DNA of 64,000 nt, taken from assembly GCA_018069465.1 (NCBI GenBank), contig JAGPUW010000029.1:124001-188000 (forward strand). Reading direction: 5' to 3'. The notes beneath the pieces were generated by a model that saw only the letters and a list, made by a program, of their open reading frames with translations, was not told where the DNA came from and ran no database searches. This stretch comes from Gammaproteobacteria bacterium. Lineage in GTDB: Bacteria; Pseudomonadota; Gammaproteobacteria; Pseudomonadales; Porticoccaceae. Of the stretch, positions 1 to 8,493 are shown piece by piece (the first letter of the stretch is position 1; the number at the start of each line of letters is the position of its first letter). A program made the position numbers and the translations under genes.

Positions 1-985
1 TGCCCTCGCGAAAAACGCCGTACTTGGCGCAATTCACCGTGCCGATCAATTCCAGCTTCAGGCACTCATTCAAGGGTAAATCGCGACCGCGCTGATTCAA
101 CTCGTAGGCAAGAAAAATCGATGCCGGGCAACCTCGCTTCAAGGTGGCAACAGCGCGGCTCAGCCACTTGTTGTCACCCTCATAGGCGCTAATCGCCGCC
201 ACCACTGCCTCTAAAGTATCGCCCGCAGTGGCCTCGTCTATCCAGGCCATATGGGGTTCGAGTTGGGCGGCGGGCACGAGCGCTTGATGCTGCTTTTGCA
301 AGGCATCCAGCGCCACCGTCATCTGCTTGCGGTCGGTATCGGCATTCGCCGTCCAGTTCAATGTTGCCAGTTGATCGAGCATGGCGGCCTTTTCAGCGTG
401 GGGAATAAACACATCGCCAAGGCCGATATACAGGGCATCGGCGGCATTAATCTGCGCCCCAGTGAGCGCCAGAAATAAACCACTATTGCCACGGGCTTGA
501 TTGAGAAACCAGGTGCCACCGACATCGGGCAACAGGCCAATCGTCACTTCGGGCATGGCAATGCGCGTGCTTTCAGTGACGACGCGAAAATCCGCACCCT
601 CGAATAAGCCCATACCGCCACCCATCACAAAGCCGTTTCCCCAGGCGATGATAGGTTTGGGGAAGTTGTGCAGGCGATGGTTGAGGCGATATTCCCGCGA
701 GAAAAAATCAGTGGCGTAGGCGTTGTAGTTTTCACCGCATTCCACCATAGATTCATAGAGCATGCGAATGTCGCCGCCCGCTGCAAAAGCCCTGTCCCCA
801 GCGCTGTCGAGCAAGATACAGACAACGCTGTCATCGGCCTCCCAAAGCTCCGCCTGGGCGCTGATCATATCGACCATTTCCAGACTGAGGGAGTTCAGTG
901 CTTTTTCGGCATTGAGGGTGGCGATGGCTATTTTTTTGCCGTTGCCACAGGCTTTTTCACTAAATAGTACGGGCTGTTCGGACAC
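1..985 (-). CDS. 3-hydroxyisobutyryl-CoA hydrolase (3' end cut off)
   Basis: Crotonase-fold hydrolase that converts 3-hydroxyisobutyryl-CoA to 3-hydroxyisobutyrate in valine degradation. The reading frame begins at a GTG (983-985) behind a good AGGAG site and runs open to the window edge. About 328 residues are present, so some 40 of the usual ~370 are missing. Family marks are the oxyanion-hole segment FAAGGDIRML near residue 65, the glycine run VMGGGMGLFEGAD, and MPEVTIGLLPDVGGTWF, whose Glu and Asp match the catalytic pair of human HIBCH. It lies 35 bp downstream of the enoyl-CoA hydratase and is the last visible gene of the valine operon. An ordinary enoyl-CoA hydratase is less likely because the PEV..GL.PDVG block is specific to the hydrolase branch. 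Confidence 0.88.
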   Translation of the reverse strand, partial: MSEQPVLFSEKACGNGKKIAIATLNAEKALNSLSLEMVDMISAQAELWEADDSVVCILLDSAGDRAFAAGGDIRMLYESMVECGENYNAYATDFFSREYRLNHRLHNFPKPIIAWGNGFVMGGGMGLFEGADFRVVTESTRIAMPEVTIGLLPDVGGTWFLNQARGNSGLFLALTGAQINAADALYIGLGDVFIPHAEKAAMLDQLATLNWTANADTDRKQMTVALDALQKQHQALVPAAQLEPHMAWIDEATAGDTLEAVVAAISAYEGDNKWLSRAVATLKRGCPASIFLAYELNQRGRDLPLNECLKLELIGTVNCAKYGVFREG

Positions 986-1020
986 GCTTAACTCCTGTTC
1001 TCATTATTTAAAAATAACAA

Positions 1021-1797
1021 TCAGCCATTTTTCCATTCGGGGCTGCGCTTTTCAACGAAGGCGGCAACCCCTTCTTTTTGATCTTCACTGCCCCACAAAT
1101 CCATAAAGGCATCACGCTCATATTTAAAGCCACTGCTCAAACCGCGCTCGCGGGAGGACATCGTTAACTCTTTGCAAATACGCACCGATGTCGGGCTTTG
1201 CTTTTCGACCTTGGCCGTTAATTCCAGGGCTTTTTCCAAAGCCGTACCCTTGGGCACCACTTCCTGAATCAGGCCAATTTGCTCGGCCTTCTCAGCCTTC
1301 ACGCGCTCGCCCAGTAAAATCATGCGCTTGGCCCAGCCTTCCCCGATCAACCAGGGCAGCTGCTGCGTGCCAAGACCGCCGGGCAATAAACCGACGGTGC
1401 ACTCTGGCAGTGCCATTTGTGCCTGCTCTTCGGCAATGCGAATATCGCAGGCCAATGCACACTCAAGGCCACCGCCCATGGCGAAGCCGGTAATGGCGGC
1501 GATGGAAACACCTTGATAACTGGTCAGCGCCTCAAAGGCGACACCGAAGGCTTTAATAAAGTCGAAGGCATCGCCGGTGTTGTCGTGATTAAAGCGCGTC
1601 AGGTCAGCGCCAGCGCTAAAGAATTTCTCGCTTTCACTGGTCAAAATCAGCGCGTAGTTTTCTTTGTCGGCGTTCAGCTCGCCAATCACCTGTTCTAAAT
1701 AGGCCAGGCTCTCCGGTGTCCAGGTATTGGCTGGGGGGTTGTTCATGGTCAGGATTGCGGTGCGACCGCGTTTTTCTACTTTTAATAGCTCGCTCAT
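1021..1797 (-). CDS. enoyl-CoA hydratase (valine/branched-chain operon)
   Basis: A 258-residue crotonase-family protein that probably hydrates methacrylyl-CoA to 3-hydroxyisobutyryl-CoA, supplying the hydrolase encoded just downstream. The N-terminal strand (RGRTAILTMNNPPANTW), the CoA/oxyanion loop (FSAGADL, about residue 61) and the second oxyanion glycines (GFAMGGGLECALACD, about 105-119) are all present. So is the catalytic-region segment MALPECTVGLLPGGLGTQ, with Glu in the expected place. Length is typical. It sits 37 bp after the acyl-CoA dehydrogenase on the same strand. The exact acyl chain cannot be read from sequence; operon position is the main argument for the valine pathway. Confidence 0.88.
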   Translation of the reverse strand: MSELLKVEKRGRTAILTMNNPPANTWTPESLAYLEQVIGELNADKENYALILTSESEKFFSAGADLTRFNHDNTGDAFDFIKAFGVAFEALTSYQGVSIAAITGFAMGGGLECALACDIRIAEEQAQMALPECTVGLLPGGLGTQQLPWLIGEGWAKRMILLGERVKAEKAEQIGLIQEVVPKGTALEKALELTAKVEKQSPTSVRICKELTMSSRERGLSSGFKYERDAFMDLWGSEDQKEGVAAFVEKRSPEWKNG

Positions 1798-1834
1798 GCT
1801 GTCTCTCCTGTACTAGCTCTCGATAATTATTCGG

Positions 1835-3013
1835 TCAGCGGATAATGTCCGTTGCCCCTTCTTCCAAAATACGACGCGCCACAATGACGCGCATGATTTC
1901 GTTGGTACCTTCCAAAATTTGATGTACCCGCGTATCGCGCAAAAAGCGCTCAATCGGATACTCCTTCAAATAGCCGTAGCCACCGTGCAGTTGCAGGGCC
2001 TCGTTACAAACCTGAAAGCCAATGTCGGTGGCAAAGCGCTTGGCCATCGCGCAATACGTACTTTTATCGGCGTCGTTATTGTCCAGCTTAAACGCCGCCA
2101 GACGCACCATCTGCCGCGCCGCAACCAACTCAGTGACCATGTCGGCGAGCTTAAATTGCAGCGCCTGAAAAGCCGCCAGCGGCTTGCCGAACTGCTTGCG
2201 TTCCTGAATATACTGTTGGGCATGATTCAAGGTGGTTTGAGCGGCACCGATGGAGCAGGTGGCGATATTAATGCGCCCACCATCGAGGCCCTTCATGGCG
2301 ATTTTAAATCCTTCGCCCTCAGCGCCGAGGCGATAGTGGGCGGACACGCGCACATCTTCAAAGCTAATGGTGCGCGTCGGCTGACTGTTCCAACCCATTT
2401 TGCTTTCGTTTTTACCGTAACTAATACCGGGTAAATCGGCCGGTATAGCAAAGGCGGTAATGCCGGAGGCACCCGAGTCATTCGCGCCGGTGCGGGCCAT
2501 TAAAACCAGCACATCGGTACTGCCGGCGCCGCTAATAAAACTTTTGCCGCCGTTGAGAATGTAGTCATCCCCAGTGCCCTTTCCATCACGAATAGCCTTG
2601 GTGCTTATCGAGGCCGCATCACTTCCCGCATTGGCTTCAGTCAGGCAGTAGGAAGCCAACTTTTCGCCCACCACTAACTGCTCGCAGAATTCACTGTGCA
2701 CGGCTTCAGTACCCCAGGTACAAGCCATCCACGTCGCCATATTGTGGATGGAGATAAAGGCCGCCGTAGAACTACAGGCCGCCGCCAACTCTTCGAGCAC
2801 AATACTGGCATCGAGGCGCGACATACCCATGCCGCCGAGTTCTTGCGGGCTGTACATGCCACAAAAACCCATAGCACCGGCTGCGGCGATGGCGTCACGG
2901 GGAAAGATTTTTTCCTCGTCCCACTCGGCCGCATAGGGCGCCATTTCACCTTGAGCAAAGGCTCGAGCAGCGTCCTGAAAGGCGCGCTGCTCATCACTAA
3001 GATTAAAATCCAT
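1835..3013 (-). CDS. acyl-CoA dehydrogenase, isobutyryl-CoA type
   Basis: A 392-residue FAD flavoenzyme that introduces the alpha-beta double bond, probably into isobutyryl-CoA. The N-terminal helical domain (FNLSDEQRAFQDAARAFAQ), the flavin/substrate signature CLTEANAGSDA (about 138-148) and the C-terminal LHGGYGYLKEYPIERFLRD block are intact. The catalytic base lies in ILEGTNEIMR near residue 370, the position used by short-chain and isobutyryl-CoA dehydrogenases. It follows mmsA by 14 bp and precedes the hydratase, an order shared with other valine clusters. Substrate assignment rests on this context; a related short/branched-chain specificity is possible. Confidence 0.9.
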   Translation of the reverse strand: MDFNLSDEQRAFQDAARAFAQGEMAPYAAEWDEEKIFPRDAIAAAGAMGFCGMYSPQELGGMGMSRLDASIVLEELAAACSSTAAFISIHNMATWMACTWGTEAVHSEFCEQLVVGEKLASYCLTEANAGSDAASISTKAIRDGKGTGDDYILNGGKSFISGAGSTDVLVLMARTGANDSGASGITAFAIPADLPGISYGKNESKMGWNSQPTRTISFEDVRVSAHYRLGAEGEGFKIAMKGLDGGRINIATCSIGAAQTTLNHAQQYIQERKQFGKPLAAFQALQFKLADMVTELVAARQMVRLAAFKLDNNDADKSTYCAMAKRFATDIGFQVCNEALQLHGGYGYLKEYPIERFLRDTRVHQILEGTNEIMRVIVARRILEEGATDIIR

Positions 3014-3027
3014 AAGCTAGCAAACCA

Positions 3028-4527
3028 CTATTTCAAATTGATGGACATGTTTGGGCCACCGGCCACTTCATCATCAAACCAACGCGCGGTAATGGTTTTG
3101 GTTTCGGTGTAAAAGCGCACCGCCTGCTTGCCGTAGGCGTGCAGGTCACCGTGGAAAGAACCGCGCCAGCCGGTGAAGGAGAAAAACGGCAGAGGCACGG
3201 GAATCGGTACGTTAATACCCACCTGACCAACCAAAATCTCGTGCTGATATTTGCGCGCCGCACCACCGGAAGCAGTGAAAATAGACGTGCCATTACCACG
3301 GAAATCTTCATTAATGGCGGCGATGGCTTCGTCGAGAGTATCGACGGTGAGTAAGCACAGCACCGGGCCGAAGACCTCGTCTTTGTAGATGCTCATATCG
3401 CGCTTCACATCGGTGAAGATGGTAGGGCCAATCCAGTTGCCGTCGGGGTAGCCTTCAACCACACAATCGGAGCCATCGAGCAGGCAGGTTGCGCCATCCT
3501 CCTTGGCTTTAGCGATGGCGGCGGTGATTTTTTCTTTGGCCATGGTATTGGTTTGCGGGCCGTAAGCCGCACCCTTATCGGACCAGATACCGGGGCGAAT
3601 TTTTTCTGCGGCTGCGGCAATATCACCGGCCCACTCCGCTGCTTCACCGACCAAGATCACATTGGGAATCGCCATGCAGCGCTGGCCAGCGGCACCGAAG
3701 GCGGAGCCAATAATGTTGTTCACCACCTGGCTTCTATTGGCGTCGGGCATCACCACCATATGGTTGTTGGCACCGGTCATGCACTGCATGCGCTTCAGGT
3801 TTGCCGTGCCCTTTTGGTAAATGTGCTTGCCTACCGGCACCGAGCCGACAAAAGAGCCCGCGCAAATATCCTGATGCTCAAGCAAGTAATCGACCTGATG
3901 AGCGCCGCCGTGAATAATCTGCATCACACCTTTGGGCGCACCGGCCTCTTCAAACAACTCGACCAAACGGGTTGGTGTTAGTGGGTCGCGCTCTGAGGGC
4001 TTGAGGATGAAGGTATTACCGCAGGCGATGGCCAAGGGGAACATCCACAAGGGGATCATCGCCGGAAAGTTAAAGGGCGTAATGCCCATGCACACGCCGA
4101 TGGGCTGCACAAAAGAATAGGTATCGATTTTACCGGCCACGTTTTCAACGGTTTCACCCATCATCAAACTCGCCACGTTCGCGGCGTGCTCAACCACTTC
4201 AATACCGCGCCACACATCGCCCTTGGCATCTTCAAAAGTCTTGCCCAGCTCCTGGCTGATAATTTCGGCAATTTCGTCGTGGTGCTTTTTCAGCAGGTGC
4301 TGGTAGTTGAGCATAATGCGCGCACGCTGGGGCACGGGCACTTCTTTCCAGGTTTCGAAGGCAGCTTTGGCCGAGGCGATGGCGCGATCCATCTCGGCAT
4401 CGGTCGCAGCGGGCACTTCTGTCAGCAGTTCCTGCGTTGCTGGATTGATCACCTGGGTGCGGGTAGTGCTCTCGCTTTGAATCCACTCGCCTTCAATAAA
4501 TAGGGGTACTATTTTTGGAAATGCCAT
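3028..4527 (-). CDS. mmsA: methylmalonate-semialdehyde dehydrogenase (CoA-acylating)
   Basis: A 499-residue aldehyde dehydrogenase that oxidises methylmalonate semialdehyde to propionyl-CoA with NAD and CoA, the end of valine and a step of thymine/inositol catabolism. MmsA hallmarks are the N-terminal [13 protein letters not shown], the block [22 protein letters not shown], and the nucleophile segment [14 protein letters not shown] with Cys near residue 285. The C-terminal [11 protein letters not shown] is also typical of this subfamily. The full family length is present. It is the first gene of the minus-strand operon and faces the divergent AraC-type regulator across 199 bp, as mmsA faces mmsR in Pseudomonas. 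Confidence 0.95.
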   Translation of the reverse strand: MAFPKIVPLFIEGEWIQSESTTRTQVINPATQELLTEVPAATDAEMDRAIASAKAAFETWKEVPVPQRARIMLNYQHLLKKHHDEIAEIISQELGKTFEDAKGDVWRGIEVVEHAANVASLMMGETVENVAGKIDTYSFVQPIGVCMGITPFNFPAMIPLWMFPLAIACGNTFILKPSERDPLTPTRLVELFEEAGAPKGVMQIIHGGAHQVDYLLEHQDICAGSFVGSVPVGKHIYQKGTANLKRMQCMTGANNHMVVMPDANRSQVVNNIIGSAFGAAGQRCMAIPNVILVGEAAEWAGDIAAAAEKIRPGIWSDKGAAYGPQTNTMAKEKITAAIAKAKEDGATCLLDGSDCVVEGYPDGNWIGPTIFTDVKRDMSIYKDEVFGPVLCLLTVDTLDEAIAAINEDFRGNGTSIFTASGGAARKYQHEILVGQVGINVPIPVPLPFFSFTGWRGSFHGDLHAYGKQAVRFYTETKTITARWFDDEVAGGPNMSINLK

Positions 4528-4726
4528 TTTGAACCTCGTTTAGTCTATCCGCGCTGCAATAGCGTCGGGGGCAGTGCTTATCATTTGATACGAATTTAAT
4601 CGACGTCCATCTAAGCACAAAAAGAAAAGAAAAAAAATTCACTATCTTGCCCAGTTGATGGACTATATTGCTCTACAATCAACATAAAGCAATAAACTAC
4701 TAAATTATTATCTCACTGTTTTTATT
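4528..4726. promoter_or_regulatory. divergent mmsA / AraC-regulator promoter region with an inverted repeat
   Basis: This 199-bp spacer separates the divergent starts of mmsA and the AraC-type gene. It contains the inverted pair GTCCATC (4605-4611) and GATGGAC (4657-4663) around an A-rich stretch at 4618-4638. AraC-family activators usually bind paired half-sites in such regions, so these are candidate operators. Use of the arms is inference; they are short enough to arise by chance. Confidence 0.4.
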
Positions 4727-5611
4727 ATGAAAAGAGTAGAAATAACCTCCAACTGGCCCTTGCCACCTAAAGGCATTCGTCTTGTTTCGCCCAAATTTTT
4801 GCTCGACACCATGGCCGCCGACCCACTCTCGCAGGACCTTTATCCGCTCGCCACCGGCTTCTACCCCCATGCCAAACACCATCAGATGAGCCGGCAGAAA
4901 AACGCCAACTACCTGTTAATTTATTGTACTGAAGGCCACGGCCAACTCAAGGTCGGCAAGCGCCAATGGGCCATTAAAGCTGGCGATATCATTTCTCTGC
5001 CCGAGGGCCTGGCACACAGCTACAGCGCCGATGAACGCCAACCCTGGAGCATTTACTGGGCCCACTACAGCGGCACATTAGCCCGTGAGTACAGCCAGCG
5101 CATTTGCGCCAACGAACCCTTTGCCCAAATTGGCCTGCAGCCACGCTTGATTGCCGACTTTGAAGCGCTCTTTTCCCTGCGACGCGTGGGCTACTCTACC
5201 GACGCCTACATTCACAGCGCCTGCCAACTGAAGCAAATGCTCAGCTTTATCGCCTATACTGCCCAGCGCCACCAGCCCCAACACGGGCAGGCCATTGATC
5301 TGGTAAAGGTCGAGGAATTGATGCACCTACATCTGTGCGACAGCTTGAACCTGCAAGCACTGGCCGACGACGCCAATTTATCCAAATACCACTTTACGCG
5401 GAAGTTTAAACAACTCACCGGGCACTCACCCATCCAGCATTTTATTCACTTGAAAATGCAGCACGCCTGCCAGCTACTCGACAGCACCAGCCATTCGATC
5501 AAACAAATTGCCGTCGAAACGGGCTACAAAGATGCCTATTATTTTTCTCGATTATTTAAACAGGTAATCGGCATTTCACCCAGTGAATACCGACGCAGCA
5601 AAGCCGCATAA
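4727..5611 (+). CDS. AraC-family transcriptional regulator, MmsR-like
   Basis: A 294-residue regulator with an N-terminal cupin sensor domain (roughly 45-130, including YLLIYCTEGHGQLKVG and AGDIISLPEGLAHSY). The C-terminal double helix-turn-helix (about 195-290) includes LQALADDANLSKYHFTRKFK and the conserved GYKDAYYFSRLFKQ followed by G.SPSEYRR. Family members of this layout sense a small metabolite and activate an adjacent catabolic operon. MmsR does so for mmsAB in Pseudomonas aeruginosa. Its position divergent from mmsA makes activation of the valine operon the likeliest role. No strong ribosome-binding site precedes the ATG. The ligand is unknown. Confidence 0.85.
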   Translation: MKRVEITSNWPLPPKGIRLVSPKFLLDTMAADPLSQDLYPLATGFYPHAKHHQMSRQKNANYLLIYCTEGHGQLKVGKRQWAIKAGDIISLPEGLAHSYSADERQPWSIYWAHYSGTLAREYSQRICANEPFAQIGLQPRLIADFEALFSLRRVGYSTDAYIHSACQLKQMLSFIAYTAQRHQPQHGQAIDLVKVEELMHLHLCDSLNLQALADDANLSKYHFTRKFKQLTGHSPIQHFIHLKMQHACQLLDSTSHSIKQIAVETGYKDAYYFSRLFKQVIGISPSEYRRSKAA

Positions 5612-5702
5612 ACGTTTTTTGTCACTGGGCGAAGGGGAAACACTTGCGCCCGAGCAAGGCCCTACCGCAGGATATACCCATAAAACTAACAGGAGATTGA
5701 AA

Positions 5703-6494
5703 ATGAAACTCGGCTTAACAGGCAAAGTCGCTCTGGTAACTGGCAGCTACCGAGGCACCGGTGAAATTATCGCCCAGCGTCTCGCCGACGAAGGCGCCAT
5801 TGTTATCGCCCACGGCTTTGAAGCTGGCAGCGCAGACCATGTGCTCGTGGAATCCGCGGTACAACACGCCGTTTGGGGCGACCTGTGCACCGAGGCCGGT
5901 TGCGCTCAGGTGGCGGAGCAAGCACTCGCAGCGGCGGGCAGAGTTGACATACTCGTCAACAACTACGGCACCGCCGTGGAGAAGCGCTGGGCCGATGCCG
6001 ACACTGACGACTGGCTCGACATGTATCAAAAAAACGTGTTATCGGCAGCGCGCATGATTCGCCTGCTAACACCACAAATGCGCGAGCTGGGCAGCGGACG
6101 CATTATCCAGCTCGGCACCGTCGGCTCCACCCAGCCCAACCACCTGCGCCCGGCCTACTATGCTTCGAAAGGCGCGCTCGCCAATATTGCCGTCGGCCTC
6201 GCCAAAGAACTGGCGGGCACTGGCATTACCGTCAACACCGTTTCACCCGGCTATATTCGCACCCCCGAAATAGAGGCCAGCTTTCGCGCCAAAGCTAAAC
6301 GCGAGGGCTGGGAGGATGACTGGGAGACGATTGAAAAACGCATCGTCGCCAAACGCTTTCCCAACCCCACCGGGCGCATCGCCACCCGCGAAGAAGTTGC
6401 CGACCTGGTGTGCTTTATCGCCAGCGAGCGGGCGGCCTTTATCAACGGGCAGAATATTCGCATCGATGGCGGCGCCTTGGATATTGTTCATTAA
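5703..6494 (+). CDS. short-chain dehydrogenase/reductase
   Basis: A 263-residue classical SDR. The ATG at 5703 is chosen because AGGAG lies just upstream (5691-5695) and the protein then begins at the Rossmann strand LTGKVALVTGSYRGTG; a longer frame from 5583 would overlap the regulator and add unrelated residues. The cofactor glycines (GSYRGTGE), the NNYG motif, the YYASKGAL active-site Tyr/Lys and the C-terminal INGQNIRIDGG are present. It lies 91 bp after the AraC gene on the same strand, so it may be co-transcribed. It is not MmsB, which belongs to a different dehydrogenase family. The substrate is unknown. Confidence 0.88.
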   Translation: MKLGLTGKVALVTGSYRGTGEIIAQRLADEGAIVIAHGFEAGSADHVLVESAVQHAVWGDLCTEAGCAQVAEQALAAAGRVDILVNNYGTAVEKRWADADTDDWLDMYQKNVLSAARMIRLLTPQMRELGSGRIIQLGTVGSTQPNHLRPAYYASKGALANIAVGLAKELAGTGITVNTVSPGYIRTPEIEASFRAKAKREGWEDDWETIEKRIVAKRFPNPTGRIATREEVADLVCFIASERAAFINGQNIRIDGGALDIVH

Positions 6495-6555
6495 CGTTTA
6501 AAGGTTAGAAATTGTTAAACCCTGTTTACAAGCTATAGCAGGGACAAAAGTTACT

Positions 6556-6585
6556 GTGGCGGGCTCTTATTTAACAGCCCGCTAC
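6556..6585 (+). terminator. hairpin after the SDR gene
   Basis: GTGGCGGGCT pairs with AGCCCGCTAC across a 10-base A/T-rich loop, with one G-T pair. It lies 62 bp after the SDR stop. The following bases lack a strong T run, so intrinsic termination is only possible. Confidence 0.4.
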
Positions 6586-6668
6586 TTACACCTCAGATTT
6601 AATGCAAGCAGCATTGACCCGTAGCGAGGCAATACTGACACTCACTCCTTGAAAATAACTCTGTTTTT

Positions 6669-6874
6669 TTATTCTACATCCAAGGTAAATTTTGAACCGG
6701 GAAGTATGCTACCAGACAGCTCTTTATCGTAAATACGGTACTGCTTTGTTCGATCGCGAGTGTTCAAAATCTGGGCTTTAAACGTCATTCCAACATCATA
6801 AAACTCACGCCTTCAAGCCCCACCTTTAAGTCAAGAAAAGCAGGCAAACTAAAAAGCTGTTGGCGGGGTGTCAT
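6669..6874 (-). pseudogene. short unknown gene with a single frameshift
   Basis: Minus-strand reading from an ATG at 6872-6874 gives M-TPRQQLFSLPAFLDLKVGLEGV before a stop 29 residues in. Shifting by one base at about 6800-6805 restores a continuous frame with EFYDVGMTFKAQILNT, YRIYDKELSGSILPG and SKFTLDVE, ending in TAA at 6669-6671. The interval is 206 nt, exactly one base short of 69 codons, so a single-base deletion would explain it. The joined product looks like a genuine small beta-rich protein or the C-terminus of a larger one; I do not recognise the family. A sequencing error is possible. The rest of the 6495-6883 gap holds only the hairpin noted upstream. Confidence 0.4.
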
Positions 6875-6883
6875 TATTTCAAA

Positions 6884-8302
6884 TCAAGGTTTAGCTACAC
6901 CCACTTTTCGTTGGTAGTTGAGTCGCTTCGCCGCATCGAGCGTTAGCAGCTGCATAAAGTTATGCACCTCACCATCACCTCCTGTGGGCGTGCTGCCATT
7001 GCTCGCACCAAAGACGTTGGTGGGCACGGCGCGTTTTGCGTAGGCATCGGCCCATAAACGCTGAATTTTTACCTCTGCATCGAGCTTTTGTGCCAGGGCG
7101 TTATCCGCCTTTAAGATGACGCGTTTCTGGTAGGCTTCGGCATCAGCTAGAGTGCGCTGGGTATTGGCTTCAATTATGGCCTTTTCATAATTAATGCCAG
7201 CGGTCTCCCGTTCAATCGCCGCCTGCTCTTTAAGCTTTTGGGCTCGGGTTAAGGCCAGTTGTTTTTCCGTCTCGGCTTCAGTGGTGCGCTGTATTTGCTC
7301 GACTTTGGCAGAGGCCTGACGCTGGGCAACTTCGCGCTCACCCTTGGCAATGGCCAGCAAGCGCTGCTCCTCTTCCTGAATACGTTGCTCGCGGGCAATA
7401 GCTCTATCGGCTGAGGCCTTTTGCTTAAGCTGCATGCGTTCTACGAACTTTATGTTGGGGCGCATATCGGTCACCCGTGCATCGACCATGGTGATGCCAA
7501 AGTCGATAAACTTTTGCTCCTTACGACGCGGCTGACCATCTTTATCGAGCAACTTTTTAACCACAAAAACCATCTTCGCACCGTCACCATAACGCTCCTG
7601 ATTTTCGCCGAGTGCCGCATTGGCTGAACTTTTACCGACACGATAACTCTTCGCCAGCTCTTCCTCCCGGCGCACGATAAAAATACCCGTGGTCATCTGC
7701 AGTTCAAACTCGGAATTAAACTCGGTGCGACCACCCGAATAATAAGCTTCGGCACTCATCAGCGACGCGGTGGCCTGCAGGGTTTCTTTAAAAGCGGGGA
7801 TCAAAGCCGTGCGCAGCAGGTTTTCCGGCGTTCTGTATTCATGGGCCAGTTTCAAAAAGTTCTCCTCATCAGTGGGAATGGAGAAACGCACAGTCGCCTC
7901 GGCGTCGGCATCGACCTGGTCGAGAAACATAATGTTGAGCACGGGGAGGTCAGCACTGGTATCACTGGAGTCTGTTTCCGCTTCAACAATGCCACTGGCA
8001 CCACTGGTGGCTTGCACGCTCATCGCCCGCTTCCAGGCGTTATAGCGGCCAAAGGGATAGAATTTATAACCGGGCTCATAAACCACGGCCTCCTGCCCAG
8101 TTACCGTGCGCACGTGATAAACATAACCCGGTTCGGCGTAGAACACGCCTTTACCGACAATGCCAAACAAAAAGGCCACTCCGGCAATAAACAGCAGCAC
8201 CCGCATTAAACCGGGAGATTCTGCTTTATTTTTTAAAGCAAATTTTAAAAATGCAGCCCCTAGTGCAGCCAGTATAGCTATCCCAAAACCCATTGATGAC
8301 AT
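6884..8302 (-). CDS. SPFH/band-7 (prohibitin-like) membrane protein
   Basis: A 472-residue protein. The ATG at 8300-8302 has AGGAGA just upstream; a frame 24 codons longer would run into the divergent promoter. Two hydrophobic segments near residues 5-22 and 34-52 are followed by an SPFH domain (about 60-280, including AEPGYVYHVRTVTGQEAVVYEPG). A long Lys/Glu/Gln/Ala-rich coiled coil runs about 285-410 (REQRIQEEEQRLLAIAKGER, TEAETEKQLALTRAQKLKEQ). Band-7 proteins form oligomeric membrane scaffolds that organise microdomains or guard proteases. The exact partner is unknown. It is divergent from ettA and near the LemA/GIDE pair, other membrane-stress families. Confidence 0.8.
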   Translation of the reverse strand: MSSMGFGIAILAALGAAFLKFALKNKAESPGLMRVLLFIAGVAFLFGIVGKGVFYAEPGYVYHVRTVTGQEAVVYEPGYKFYPFGRYNAWKRAMSVQATSGASGIVEAETDSSDTSADLPVLNIMFLDQVDADAEATVRFSIPTDEENFLKLAHEYRTPENLLRTALIPAFKETLQATASLMSAEAYYSGGRTEFNSEFELQMTTGIFIVRREEELAKSYRVGKSSANAALGENQERYGDGAKMVFVVKKLLDKDGQPRRKEQKFIDFGITMVDARVTDMRPNIKFVERMQLKQKASADRAIAREQRIQEEEQRLLAIAKGEREVAQRQASAKVEQIQRTTEAETEKQLALTRAQKLKEQAAIERETAGINYEKAIIEANTQRTLADAEAYQKRVILKADNALAQKLDAEVKIQRLWADAYAKRAVPTNVFGASNGSTPTGGDGEVHNFMQLLTLDAAKRLNYQRKVGVAKP

Positions 8303-8493
8303 CGTTCTCTCCTTGTAAAAACCGTCGCTATAAAATTGTTGGGCAACATAGCTGGGGTAAACTCTGCTCAGCAAGTGGCAAAGAGAGCATTCACAACAGC
8401 GATCAGAAAATCACCTCAAATCGAGCCAGCACAGCAGCCCCAAACTATTTTCGCTACAATGCTGGCCTCCTTAAATTGCACGATGATGACACT

